From Leptolyngbya sp. SIOISBB (GTDB lineage Bacteria > Cyanobacteriota > Cyanobacteriia > Phormidesmidales > Phormidesmidaceae), in assembly GCA_010671905.1 (NCBI GenBank), contig JAAHII010000001.1, positions 3,844,001-3,908,000 on the forward strand: 64,000 nucleotides of DNA, read 5' to 3'. Both the position numbers and the translations under genes were made by a program. Below are positions 18,215 to 26,534 of the stretch, piece after piece. The notes below the pieces were generated by a model, which saw only the letters and a program-made list of their open reading frames with translations, had not been told where the DNA came from and did no database searches. Each line of letters opens with the position of its first letter. Position 1 is the first letter of the stretch.

Positions 18215-18867
18215 CTATGGCACAAACTCCTGAATTTCTCGCTCGCGCACGCAGAGCAGATGCAGGGTAGCGCTCTGGACTCGACCCATGGATTTCGTGC
18301 CATTCTTGAGGGGCCAGACAACGTGGCGACTGCCCGTGTAGCCCACGAGTTTATCGAGGCAGTCCCGCGCCCGTCCGGCAGCGACGAGGTCTTTGTTTAG
18401 CTTGCTGGGATGAGTGATGGCCCTCTGGGCCGGTCTTTGACCATCGCGGCCCTCACTGCTTGGGGCGTAATCTCGCTGTAGACCACCCGCTGCGGATGCG
18501 GATTTTTGAGGCGCAGGGCTTCTTGCAGATACCAGCCGATGGTCTCCCCTTCGCGATCCGGGTCAGTGGCGATGTAGACGCGATCGACCTCTTTGACTGC
18601 TTGCCGCAGTTCGACGAGGACTGTCTTGGAGCGAGCATCACGAGGCTGGTAGCGACAGGCGATGGTCCCGCTGGACCGATCTCCGACCATCGCGGTTTCG
18701 CCTAAATCAAATCCCAAGGAATCCAAGCCGTCGTTGGCCAGCTCTCGCACATGCCCCATGCTGGCTTTGACGATCCAGCCCGGCCCGAGAATTTGCCCCA
18801 GCTTCTTTAACTTTCCCGGACTTTCAATCAGTAGCAGGTTTGGCATTGTGACCTCGGCTTGCCCCAA
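18215..18867 (-). pseudogene. type IA DNA topoisomerase, N-terminal fragment
   Basis: The Toprim domain is clear: LLIESPGKLKKLGQILG at the start, then KASMGHVRELAND and IATDPDREGETIGWYLQEAL with the DxDxE-type acidic cluster. The frame is lost at 18420-18430 (GGCCCTCTGGGCC) and resumes as THPSKLNKDLVAAGRARDCLDKLVGYTGS, then TKSMGRVQSATLHLLCVRERE, ending at TAG (18215-18217) where relatives continue. Everything C-terminal, including the active-site Tyr domain, is missing. The wording resembles plasmid-encoded rather than housekeeping TopA. It is a dead relic of the island's ancestor. Confidence 0.75.
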
Positions 18868-18952
18868 CCTAGTAGTACACTTGAACTTAGGATGCGGTTC
18901 AATTTCTTCTAAAGCGCAATCCTATTCGTTCAAGTCAATGCCTGTGAGGTGT

Positions 18953-19461
18953 TCAGTACCGCAAGGATTCAGCGATGGCCCTCTGGGCCGTTCTAGTCCC
19001 TCTGGAGCGGCTGAGCCAACGACCAATCGCAAGCGTGCCCTGATCCCACGCTGAACGGATGGTGGTGTTGATCATCGAGAAGGTTTTACCCGAGCCGGGA
19101 GCGCCACAGACGGCAATGCTCCGCTGGGCATCGGGTAGCCAGAGACTGCGATCGCTACTGATCTGACTTTGGCGTTCCGAATGGCGCTACCAACATACAA
19201 GGTGACAGCGTTGTGGTGATGTTCCTGAAGTTGCTGCATCGTCTTTTTGTGGACGGTGCGTTTTTCACCACTTCCAGCTAGGTAGCCTTGGGTCAATTGG
19301 CCTTTCTTCTGGTTTTTGCCAACAAAGGACATCACCATCATGACGGCGATCGCCAGTGTCAGGGCAGGAGCCAGCAGCGATGAACTGCTTAGGGATATCG
19401 ATATTCTTTTCCAGCTAGGAAGATTCTCCGGGCTCAGCCTCAAGAAGGTAAGACAAATCAT
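18953..19461 (-). pseudogene. TraD/VirD4-like coupling ATPase fragment
   Basis: The N-terminal segment has hydrophobic stretches (LAPALTLAIAVMMVMSFVG) and then QQLQEHHHNAVTLYVGSAIRN. After a frame change near 19160 the reading is DRSLWLPDAQRSIAVCGAPG, SGKTFSMINTTIRSAWDQG, with Walker A GAPGSGKT. This order (membrane anchor, then P-loop preceded by LPDAQRS) matches cyanobacterial plasmid type IV coupling or TraD-like proteins. The rest of the ATPase is gone and the frame ends at TGA (18953-18955). Lying beside the topA relic, it suggests that the island came from a conjugative plasmid or ICE. Confidence 0.65.
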
Positions 19462-19640
19462 TTGCGAGCATTAGAAATTCTGACCAGAGATTATCAACCT
19501 ATTCGCCAGGCTGAACAAACAGGTGTTTGTGCTGCTCGTCCGCAGTGATTCCTCGATCATTTTTTATAGATCAAAATTAGATCAAGTCTTTTTAAGGATG
19601 CAAGAATGGTTGTATAGAAGGGCTTCTAAAACTTGAGATA

Positions 19641-19690
19641 CTGCCTTACAAGCAGGATGTCACTGGTTCGAGCCCAGTATCGCCCATACA
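19641..19690 (+). repeat. attR-like copy of the tRNA-Val 3' half
   Basis: An exact 50-bp copy of 10460-10509. Upstream sequence does not complete a tRNA, so this is the displaced 3' fragment and marks the right end of the island. Confidence 0.9.
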
Positions 19691-19941
19691 TTACAGCCAT
19701 CGGCGAAAAGTATGAACTCAATATGAGCTAGGTTGATGCTGGGTTCCTCTAGCCCGCCGAATCAATAAAAGGAAGGTGTGGCATCGGTAGTCATAGCAGA
19801 CTTGCAATGCCTTGAGTGGTTTTTGTCGTAGGCACAGCTCTGTATAACTAGTTTTCCAGGTATCTCGGTTCGGAAAATAATGGTCTAAAATCCCATCAAA
19901 GTCCTGCTAGTCTTAGTTTCAACCAGTCTTGGTGACATGCC

Positions 19942-22900
19942 ATGCAAATCCTCCACGGCACCTGGATTCCAGACTCTGGACAAGACTTTATTCGCTCAGG
20001 GATGTTTTGCCTGTGGGTTGAAACCACCGAAAAGAAGCGTTTTCGTAAACCGAACCAGCGTCATCCTCGACAGTTAATGGGGGAAGATCTGGCGACGCTG
20101 CTGGCTAATGAACTGGGCATTAAGCCGCCCAACTACCGCAAGCTGGAAGAGCTTATTCAGCCCAAGTTTTTCTTGTTGCCCACTGGCGCAGGGCAGCCCT
20201 TACCCTCTCTTGAACTCTCACTTTATTTAGAAGACGACCTTCCTGAAGACTTTGACTTGGAATATTGGCAGGTAGACTGTTATCCCACCCTGGCATCTAC
20301 CAAAACCAGTAGCTACGGTAAATCGACCGTTAACAACGTCGTGCCTCTGCTGAACGACCTGCATTTCATGGCGATGCATAATCTCACCGAGATTCAGCTA
20401 GGGGGGGATCTGTTGTTCTGGTTTCACTTCACCCAAACTCTGAAGCGGATTATTTTCAAAGACCAGTACATTCCATCTCTCAAATATCGAGAGCTAGACT
20501 CTGCTAAAGCTGCTCGAACCAAACGCCAACCCAAGACCGGAGGCAACGCCAAGTTTGAGATTTATCCTGGCTGGGAGTTCATCGGTGAAGAGTATGAAAC
20601 TGCCCTGCAGCAGTCTGTGGATTATATGCCGATGAGCTGTGCGGCGGGTTTTCCAGAAACGTCGAAAACGCCGGAGTTTTACGATCGCCGTTCCCTCCTC
20701 CGCCATTTTGCCGACTGTTTGCTGATGGACATCATCACCCACACTTACACCACGCAGGGTTACGAGAAAACCATTGCTAACTCGGTAGTGTATGCCTGTC
20801 TGAAGCAGGCCAAGGGTGGCACCTACTGGACTACCGAGGATCGACTGGAGCAGTTCCAACAATGGCAGGCTTGGCGAGACAGAATTGTCCGCACCCAAAC
20901 CGACCAGCCCTTTTACCTCTACTTTCACCTGCAAGATCCGGTGAAGCCCGAAGCCCCCTGGCAACTCCAGTTTCAAGTAGCCCCCAAACAGGATCCTTCC
21001 CTCAAAGTATCGCTGGACGACTACTGGCGCATGCGGCCCCAACAGCAAGAGCAGGTAAAAACGCAGATGGGGGGCAAGTTTGAACAGAACCTGCTGCTGA
21101 ACCTGGGCTATGCGGCCCGCATCTATCCCGACCTGTGGGAAGGGCTGGAAACGGATCAGCCCATCGGTATCACCCTGGATTTGGACGCCGCCTTCAACTT
21201 TTTGAAGGAAGCGGCCTGGGTGCTAGAAAATGCCGGGTACAAGGTGATCGTTCCCGCTTGGTGGACGCCCAAGGGGCGGCAGCGGGCCAAAGTGCGGCTC
21301 AAGGCAAACGGTAAATCTCTAGGAGGCAATGACAAGGCCAAGAGTTACTTTTCGTTTGAAACCTTGGTGCAGTACCAGTATGAGCTGGCCATCGGCGACG
21401 AACCGGTGACTGAGCAGGAGTGGAACCAGCTGGTGAATGCCAAAACGCCCCTAGTTAAGTTTCGGGGCCAGTGGCTGGAGCTGGATCAGGACAAAATGCA
21501 GCAAATGCTGGAGTTCTGGAAGACTCAGCAGGCCGACAATCCCGAAATGGGCCTGATGGACTTCATCAAGCTGACGGCGGTGGGAGATGGCGACGAGCTG
21601 GAGGTGGAGTGCGATCGCCAGGATGCTCTGGCCGACATGCTAGAGAAGCTTAACGATAAGGGCCAGCTACAGCCGGTAAACGACCCCGAAACTTTCCAAG
21701 GCCGCCTGCGAGAATACCAGAAGCGAGGGGTTTCTTGGCTGCAATATTTAGAGCAGTTGGGCCTGAATGGCTGCCTAGCTGATGATATGGGTCTGGGCAA
21801 AACCGTCCAAGTAATCGCTCGCCTGGTGCAGGAGCGCGAGCTAGCCGAGGTCGAGCAGCAGCGAATTCCGCCGACTCTATTGATCGCTCCCACATCTGTG
21901 ATCGGTAACTGGTTCCACGAAATCCACAAATTTTCGCCCCACATTCGAGCGACAGTGCATCATGGGAGCGATCGCACCAAAGAGTCCAAATCCTTCAAGC
22001 AGCTCTGCCGAGAGCATGAGATTGTGATCACCTCCTTTGCCCTGGCTCGCAAGGATGCCAAACTGTTCAACGCAATCGAGTGGCATCGCATCGTGCTGGA
22101 CGAGGCTCAGAACATCAAAAATCCCAAGGCGGCGCTCACTAAAGCCATTCTCAAGTTTTCCTCGCCCCATCGGCTGGCCCTCACCGGCACCCCGATCGAA
22201 AACCGCCTGATGGATTTGTGGTCGATCTTCAACTTTTTGAATCCGGGCTATCTCGGCACTCAGGCCCAGTTTCGTCGAGGCTTTGAGCTACCCATTCAAA
22301 AGGACAACAGTCCTCGCCAGTCCGCCACGCTCAAAAAGCTGGTGGAACCCTTCATTCTGCGGCGAGTCAAGACGGATCAAGCCATCATCAAAGACCTGCC
22401 CGACAAGGTGGAACAAAAGCTGTTTTGCAACCTCACCAAAGAGCAGGCTTCCCTCTACGAAGCGGTGATTACCGATGTAGAAAAGCAACTACAGGGCAGC
22501 GAAGGGATTCAGCGCAAGGGGCTAATTCTCGCCACCCTGATGAAGCTGAAGCAGGTCTGCAACCACCCGATGCAGTTTTTGCAGGATGGCAGCGACTTTA
22601 CAGCGAACCGATCGCATAAGCTTTCCCGCCTTACCGAAATGGTGGAGGAAGCTATGGCCGAAGGGGAAAGCCTGCTGATTTTCACCCAGTTCACCGAGCT
22701 GGGATCAGCCTTGGAAAAGTACCTACGCCACACCTGCCACTTCAACACCTACTATTTGCACGGCGGCACCTCCTGGAAAAAGCGGGAAGCCATGATCACT
22801 CAGTTTCAAGACCCGGAGACGATACCGTCAGCCTTTGTCCTATCTCTAAAAGCGGGGGGCGTCGGCATCACTCTTACCAAAGCCAACCATGTGTTCCACT

Positions 22901-23154
22901 TCGATCGCTGGTGGAATCCGTCAGTGGAAGACCAGGCCACCGATCGCGCCTTCCGCATCGGCCAGAAAAAGAACGTCTTTGTTCACAAATTTGTCGCGAT
23001 CGGCACTTTAGAAGAACGGATTGATCAGATGATTGAGGATAAGAAAAAACTGGCTGGGGCGATCGTCGGCTCAGACGAATCCTGGCTGACCGAGTTAGAT
23101 AATGATGCGTTTCGTCAACTCATCTCCCTCAATAAGAGTGCCATCATGGAATAA
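19942..23154 (+). CDS. SNF2-family helicase (Rad54/HepA type) with SNF2-associated N-terminus
   Basis: A 1070-aa DEAD/DEAH-like SF2 translocase. The first 600 residues are the cyanobacterial SNF2-associated region (DUF3670-like around WELDQDKMQQML). The SNF2 ATPase lobe follows: LREYQKRGVSWLQYL, Walker A DDMGLGKT (614-621), DEAQ box near 720 and LTGTPIENRL. The helicase C lobe has LLIFTQFTELGSALEKYL, LHGGTSWKKRE, LKAGGVGITLT and RIGQ near 1006. All ATPase motifs are intact. Family members remodel protein-DNA complexes or RNA polymerase. Uma2 and SWIM-domain genes follow within 40 bp and by 4-bp overlap, so the three form one unit; SNF2-SWIM pairing is a recurring association. Location just outside the island suggests native or older accessory DNA. 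Confidence 0.92.
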   Translation: MQILHGTWIPDSGQDFIRSGMFCLWVETTEKKRFRKPNQRHPRQLMGEDLATLLANELGIKPPNYRKLEELIQPKFFLLPTGAGQPLPSLELSLYLEDDLPEDFDLEYWQVDCYPTLASTKTSSYGKSTVNNVVPLLNDLHFMAMHNLTEIQLGGDLLFWFHFTQTLKRIIFKDQYIPSLKYRELDSAKAARTKRQPKTGGNAKFEIYPGWEFIGEEYETALQQSVDYMPMSCAAGFPETSKTPEFYDRRSLLRHFADCLLMDIITHTYTTQGYEKTIANSVVYACLKQAKGGTYWTTEDRLEQFQQWQAWRDRIVRTQTDQPFYLYFHLQDPVKPEAPWQLQFQVAPKQDPSLKVSLDDYWRMRPQQQEQVKTQMGGKFEQNLLLNLGYAARIYPDLWEGLETDQPIGITLDLDAAFNFLKEAAWVLENAGYKVIVPAWWTPKGRQRAKVRLKANGKSLGGNDKAKSYFSFETLVQYQYELAIGDEPVTEQEWNQLVNAKTPLVKFRGQWLELDQDKMQQMLEFWKTQQADNPEMGLMDFIKLTAVGDGDELEVECDRQDALADMLEKLNDKGQLQPVNDPETFQGRLREYQKRGVSWLQYLEQLGLNGCLADDMGLGKTVQVIARLVQERELAEVEQQRIPPTLLIAPTSVIGNWFHEIHKFSPHIRATVHHGSDRTKESKSFKQLCREHEIVITSFALARKDAKLFNAIEWHRIVLDEAQNIKNPKAALTKAILKFSSPHRLALTGTPIENRLMDLWSIFNFLNPGYLGTQAQFRRGFELPIQKDNSPRQSATLKKLVEPFILRRVKTDQAIIKDLPDKVEQKLFCNLTKEQASLYEAVITDVEKQLQGSEGIQRKGLILATLMKLKQVCNHPMQFLQDGSDFTANRSHKLSRLTEMVEEAMAEGESLLIFTQFTELGSALEKYLRHTCHFNTYYLHGGTSWKKREAMITQFQDPETIPSAFVLSLKAGGVGITLTKANHVFHFDRWWNPSVEDQATDRAFRIGQKKNVFVHKFVAIGTLEERIDQMIEDKKKLAGAIVGSDESWLTELDNDAFRQLISLNKSAIME

Positions 23155-23191
23155 GCTGGCCTCTCTGGTGCGCCCTTCCTAGCCTTTCGCG

Positions 23192-23812
23192 ATGAATCCC
23201 CGACTGCTGGAAAAACTGAACGCCCATCCTGAACTCCTGTCTGACCCAGCCGATCAGCAATACCCTGTGACAGGGATGAGCTGGCCAGCTGACGAAGCGC
23301 TACTCGCTGACCTAGGAGACGATTGCCCTGGACTGCGGGTGCACTACTTAGAGGGAACGCTGGAAATTACCCTGCCCGGTCGTCAACATGAAGTGATCAA
23401 AGACCACATCGCCGGTTTACTTAGAGCCTCCTTTGAAGAAACCCGCACCCGCTGCTATGGTCTGGGTTCCACGACGTTGAGAGCTGCAGCCAAGCGCCGA
23501 GGCGCTGAACCTGATGTTTCCTTTGGCATTGGCATTGATAAAGAATTTCCAGATATCGCCATTAAGGTCGTGCAGACTAGCGGCGGCGTGAACAAACGGT
23601 TAATTTACCAAGGCTTGAGCGTGGTCGAAGTCGGGTTCTGGCAAAACGATCAAGTCGAGGTCTACCGTTGGCAGGGAGAGAGATATGAGCGGCGAGAGCA
23701 CAGCGAGATTTTTCCTGCTTTAGAGTTATCCCTCCTGGCAACTGATGTGAGGTATCCCGAACCATTCGATGCGGTCATTGAATTTCGTCAGGCGTTGAGG
23801 AGTGCACAATGA
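23192..23812 (+). CDS. Uma2 family putative endonuclease (DUF820)
   Basis: A 206-aa protein of the Uma2 group, a restriction-endonuclease-like PD-(D/E)XK fold greatly expanded in cyanobacteria. Visible are the LEGTLEITLPGRQHE entry, AEPDVSFGIG with the core Asp, and DIAIKVVQTSGG, where the usual E-x-[VI] is replaced by IKV. It then reads KRLIYQGLSVVEVGFW and QVEVYRW. The altered motif leaves nuclease activity in doubt. It sits between the SNF2 helicase and the SWIM gene and overlaps the latter by 4 bp, so it is co-transcribed. Uma2 genes are often solitary, so presence inside the SNF2-SWIM pair is notable. Confidence 0.85.
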   Translation: MNPRLLEKLNAHPELLSDPADQQYPVTGMSWPADEALLADLGDDCPGLRVHYLEGTLEITLPGRQHEVIKDHIAGLLRASFEETRTRCYGLGSTTLRAAAKRRGAEPDVSFGIGIDKEFPDIAIKVVQTSGGVNKRLIYQGLSVVEVGFWQNDQVEVYRWQGERYERREHSEIFPALELSLLATDVRYPEPFDAVIEFRQALRSAQ

Positions 23813-24642
23813 GTCAGTTCAGCCGTACCTGGTGGGGACAAAAATTCATCGCAGCGATGGAGGAGTTGACCGACTCTGGTCGCCTCAGTCGGGGGCGGTC
23901 CTACGCCAGGGGTAACAAGGTCAAAAGCTTCAGCATCAAAGATGGCATTGTATCCGCTCAGGTACGCGGGTCGGTGAATCCCTACTTTGGGGTGTACGAA
24001 GAACCCCTCTACATCACCACTCTGGAGTTTCAGCCGATCAGTGCAGCCAAGTGGTCTGCCGCGATCGCTCTGCTCGCCTCCAAAGCCAGCCTGATTTCCC
24101 GACTGCTGCTGAACGAAATTCCCGACAATATCGAAGATACTTTCCAGCAGCTCAATCTCACTCTGCTACCCAGCCGCCGCAAAGACTTCCAATCCACCTG
24201 CTCTTGCCCCGACTGGAGTAACCCCTGTAAACATATTGCTGGGGTTTACTATCTAGTGGCCGCAGAATTAGATCAGAATCCTTTCCTGCTTTTTGAGTTG
24301 CGAGGGCTATCTAAAGACAACCTGATGCAAGAGCTCGCGAAGTCACCTTTAGGGCAAGCCCTATCGGCAGAACTCCAGCTCCAACAGCAAGCCCCTAAGT
24401 CTGTGGAGTCGTACTACGCTCCCCTAAAAACCATCAGCCCGGAAACCTGTGAGAGCCTGCGGCAATTTTGGCATGGTGCTAAACGTTTACCACCAATGAT
24501 GGAGCCATTACCTCAAATTCCGGTTGCGGGAATTCCGGTCAAAAAGCAGGGAGACTTGCCGGCCTTTTGGCATCGCGACAATTCTTTTATTGAAGCGATG
24601 GCAACTCTCTACCAACAGGTTAAAGCCAAAGGGCAGCTTTAG
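23809..24642 (+). CDS. SWIM zinc-finger protein
   Basis: A 277-aa protein with a SWIM finger of the CxC(n)CxH type, visible as STCSCPDWSNPCKHIAGVYY at about residues 128-147. The N-terminus FSRTWWGQKFIAAMEELTDS and RLSRGRSYARGNKV is characteristic of SWIM proteins encoded beside SNF2 helicases. The domain is thought to bind DNA or protein, so the gene probably supplies a targeting subunit for the helicase two genes upstream. ATGA-type overlap with the Uma2 gene implies translational coupling. It is intact, with no unusual composition. Confidence 0.88.
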   Translation: MSQFSRTWWGQKFIAAMEELTDSGRLSRGRSYARGNKVKSFSIKDGIVSAQVRGSVNPYFGVYEEPLYITTLEFQPISAAKWSAAIALLASKASLISRLLLNEIPDNIEDTFQQLNLTLLPSRRKDFQSTCSCPDWSNPCKHIAGVYYLVAAELDQNPFLLFELRGLSKDNLMQELAKSPLGQALSAELQLQQQAPKSVESYYAPLKTISPETCESLRQFWHGAKRLPPMMEPLPQIPVAGIPVKKQGDLPAFWHRDNSFIEAMATLYQQVKAKGQL

Positions 24643-24752
24643 GGTGGCTGGTGGCTTTGCCATAGAAAGGCTGGAATGGTTTTCTTCTGGGTGGGTTGAG
24701 TGTGAGCTGGCTGAGGACTGAGAGCAGGCGCTGCTCGTGCTCGGTGAGGGCA

Positions 24753-26534
24753 TCAAGAGCGATCGCCCTTCCGCTCTTGAATCACGGCTTTAATGCCCCG
24801 CTCGACGTTGAGCCACGCGGCGTCGCGATCGCCCCAGGTCGTGACGGGCTCACTATTTTGGGGCAGCCAGCCCAGTTTGTTGAAGGGGGTATTGCGCCAA
24901 TCGCAGGGCCGCAGAATGATGGGGATGACTACCGCTTCGCCACTTTCGTGTCGCGCCATTGCTTGGGGCATCTCGATTTCGTAACAGTACTGGGAGGCGA
25001 TGAAGTCGGCGCTGATGAGAAACAGAATGATATCGGCGCGGTTGAGGTTGGCGTCGATGTCGGTTGCCCATTTGTCACCAGGGAGAATACAGCGATCGCT
25101 CCAGGTCTGGATCAGCCCCTGCCGCTGCAGGATTTTCAGGTGAGTTTCCAGCTCTTCGCGCAGGGCATTGTCTTGGTGGGAGTAGCTGATGAACAGATGC
25201 AGCGTGTCGATGCGACGTCTGAGGTCGGTGTCGGGGCGGCGACTGCCTTCCAAATCGACGCCGTTGAGCAAATCGCGGATGTTGAGGTGAACGATCTGAC
25301 CGTTGATTACCTGGGGTAGTTCTTGTAAGCCGTTTTGCTCCATCACGATCATATCTGGGTAGGGCAGCATCACGTCGGGATGGGCGGGCACGGGCACCAG
25401 TTCTTGTGGGGTGAACTTAAAGCTGTTGTGGATGCGCTCGAAGTCGGAGCGGATGATGGCGAGCAGGCGGCGACGGCTGTTGACCGGCCCATCGACGCTG
25501 ATGGTGACGCATTTGTCGGCGCGATCGGCTTTCACCAGGGCGCGGTTGCCCTCAAAGTGGAGGATGACGCCCGTGCGCCAACGTAGTTGGTGCTCGCTGA
25601 GGACGTGGGTGCGGACGATGAAGCGGGGCAGCAAGCCCTCCGGCAAGACGGGATACTCATAGCAAAAGTTGAGACACTCCACTAGGTCAAATTCGGCGGC
25701 GGCAGCAGGCTGCTGCTTGTCGAGCAGGTCGGGAATCAGGAAGCGGCTGTCATCGTCAGCGAAGCGGAAACATAGCTCAAACTTGCGCATCAGCTCTAGC
25801 AAAAAGCCGTGGCGCTCGCGGGGATACTGCTGGATGTCGAGGGTGCGATCGAGGCAGTCGGCTGCCATTTCACCTTGAGTCTCGGCCAGTTCGGAAGCGT
25901 TGAGCAGGGTATAGATGCCGTTGGTGACCCAGTGGGGATTGAGCACGTGGGTGTCGCGCAGGCGAGGGTCGTCTTTGTAGTTGAGGGCGATGCCGAGGCT
26001 GTGCAGACAGTTGGCGAGGGAGTCTTGCGCGCTTGTGTCGGCTTCGCCGTCTTGCTGGCAGAGGTCGCGATACGTCTCGTAGGAGATGTAGTTTTTCTCC
26101 ATGCCCGCCAGCTTGTTTTTGATGGTGAGCCAACTGGCGGGAAAGGGCGTGCGCAGGAATTCTAGGCGATCGGTTTCCTGCTTGATGGTGGCCTGAAGCT
26201 CGTCGAGGCCAATCTCGGCAGCGCAGTCGGTGGGGATGAAGGCGCGAATGTTGGGAAATTTTTGCTGCAGGGCCCCGCGATTGACGTCGAAGGGGTGCTC
26301 GGTGATCTTGTTGAGCGCGACGATCACGGGGGAATTGCCACCAAAGCTTTCGATCAGCTCTAGCCAGTATTCAGCGTCTTCGTCTTCGTGGCCCTGGCGA
26401 CCGTTGAGCACCAGCACATAGAGGCTGCGCTCAGTGAGGAAAAAACTGATGGGTGGAGTGCATAATCTCCTGCCCGCCAAAGTCCCAGACGTGGAGGGGT
26501 GATGTCTTCGTCTTCGTTGAGGGTAAAGGGCCAC
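24753..26534 (-). CDS. Roc-COR-TIR C-terminal part of a ROCO protein
   Basis: Continuation of the HTH-LRR-Roc gene (26360-28156); joined length is about 1133 aa. From FFLTERSLYVLVLNGRQGHED onward come the Roc G4-like ALNKITEHP and a long COR region (LHSLGIALNYKDDPRLRDTHV, VLNPHWVTNGIY, FCYEYPVLPEG). The C-terminal TIR domain (about 150 aa) reads LHLFISYSHQDNALREELE, LIQTWSDRCILPGDKW, ILFLISADFIASQYCYEIEM and VVIPIILRPCDW. It ends with the tail NTPFNKLGWLPQNSEPVTTW shared with the island TIR protein. The break is six A (26440-26445), restored by removing one. The short +2 piece 26431-26628 bridges the halves. Roc-COR proteins are GTP-regulated dimers; with TIR they are candidate NAD-cleaving effectors. 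Confidence 0.85.
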   Translation of the reverse strand: MALYPQRRRRHHPSTSGTLAGRRLCTPPISFFLTERSLYVLVLNGRQGHEDEDAEYWLELIESFGGNSPVIVALNKITEHPFDVNRGALQQKFPNIRAFIPTDCAAEIGLDELQATIKQETDRLEFLRTPFPASWLTIKNKLAGMEKNYISYETYRDLCQQDGEADTSAQDSLANCLHSLGIALNYKDDPRLRDTHVLNPHWVTNGIYTLLNASELAETQGEMAADCLDRTLDIQQYPRERHGFLLELMRKFELCFRFADDDSRFLIPDLLDKQQPAAAAEFDLVECLNFCYEYPVLPEGLLPRFIVRTHVLSEHQLRWRTGVILHFEGNRALVKADRADKCVTISVDGPVNSRRRLLAIIRSDFERIHNSFKFTPQELVPVPAHPDVMLPYPDMIVMEQNGLQELPQVINGQIVHLNIRDLLNGVDLEGSRRPDTDLRRRIDTLHLFISYSHQDNALREELETHLKILQRQGLIQTWSDRCILPGDKWATDIDANLNRADIILFLISADFIASQYCYEIEMPQAMARHESGEAVVIPIILRPCDWRNTPFNKLGWLPQNSEPVTTWGDRDAAWLNVERGIKAVIQERKGDRS

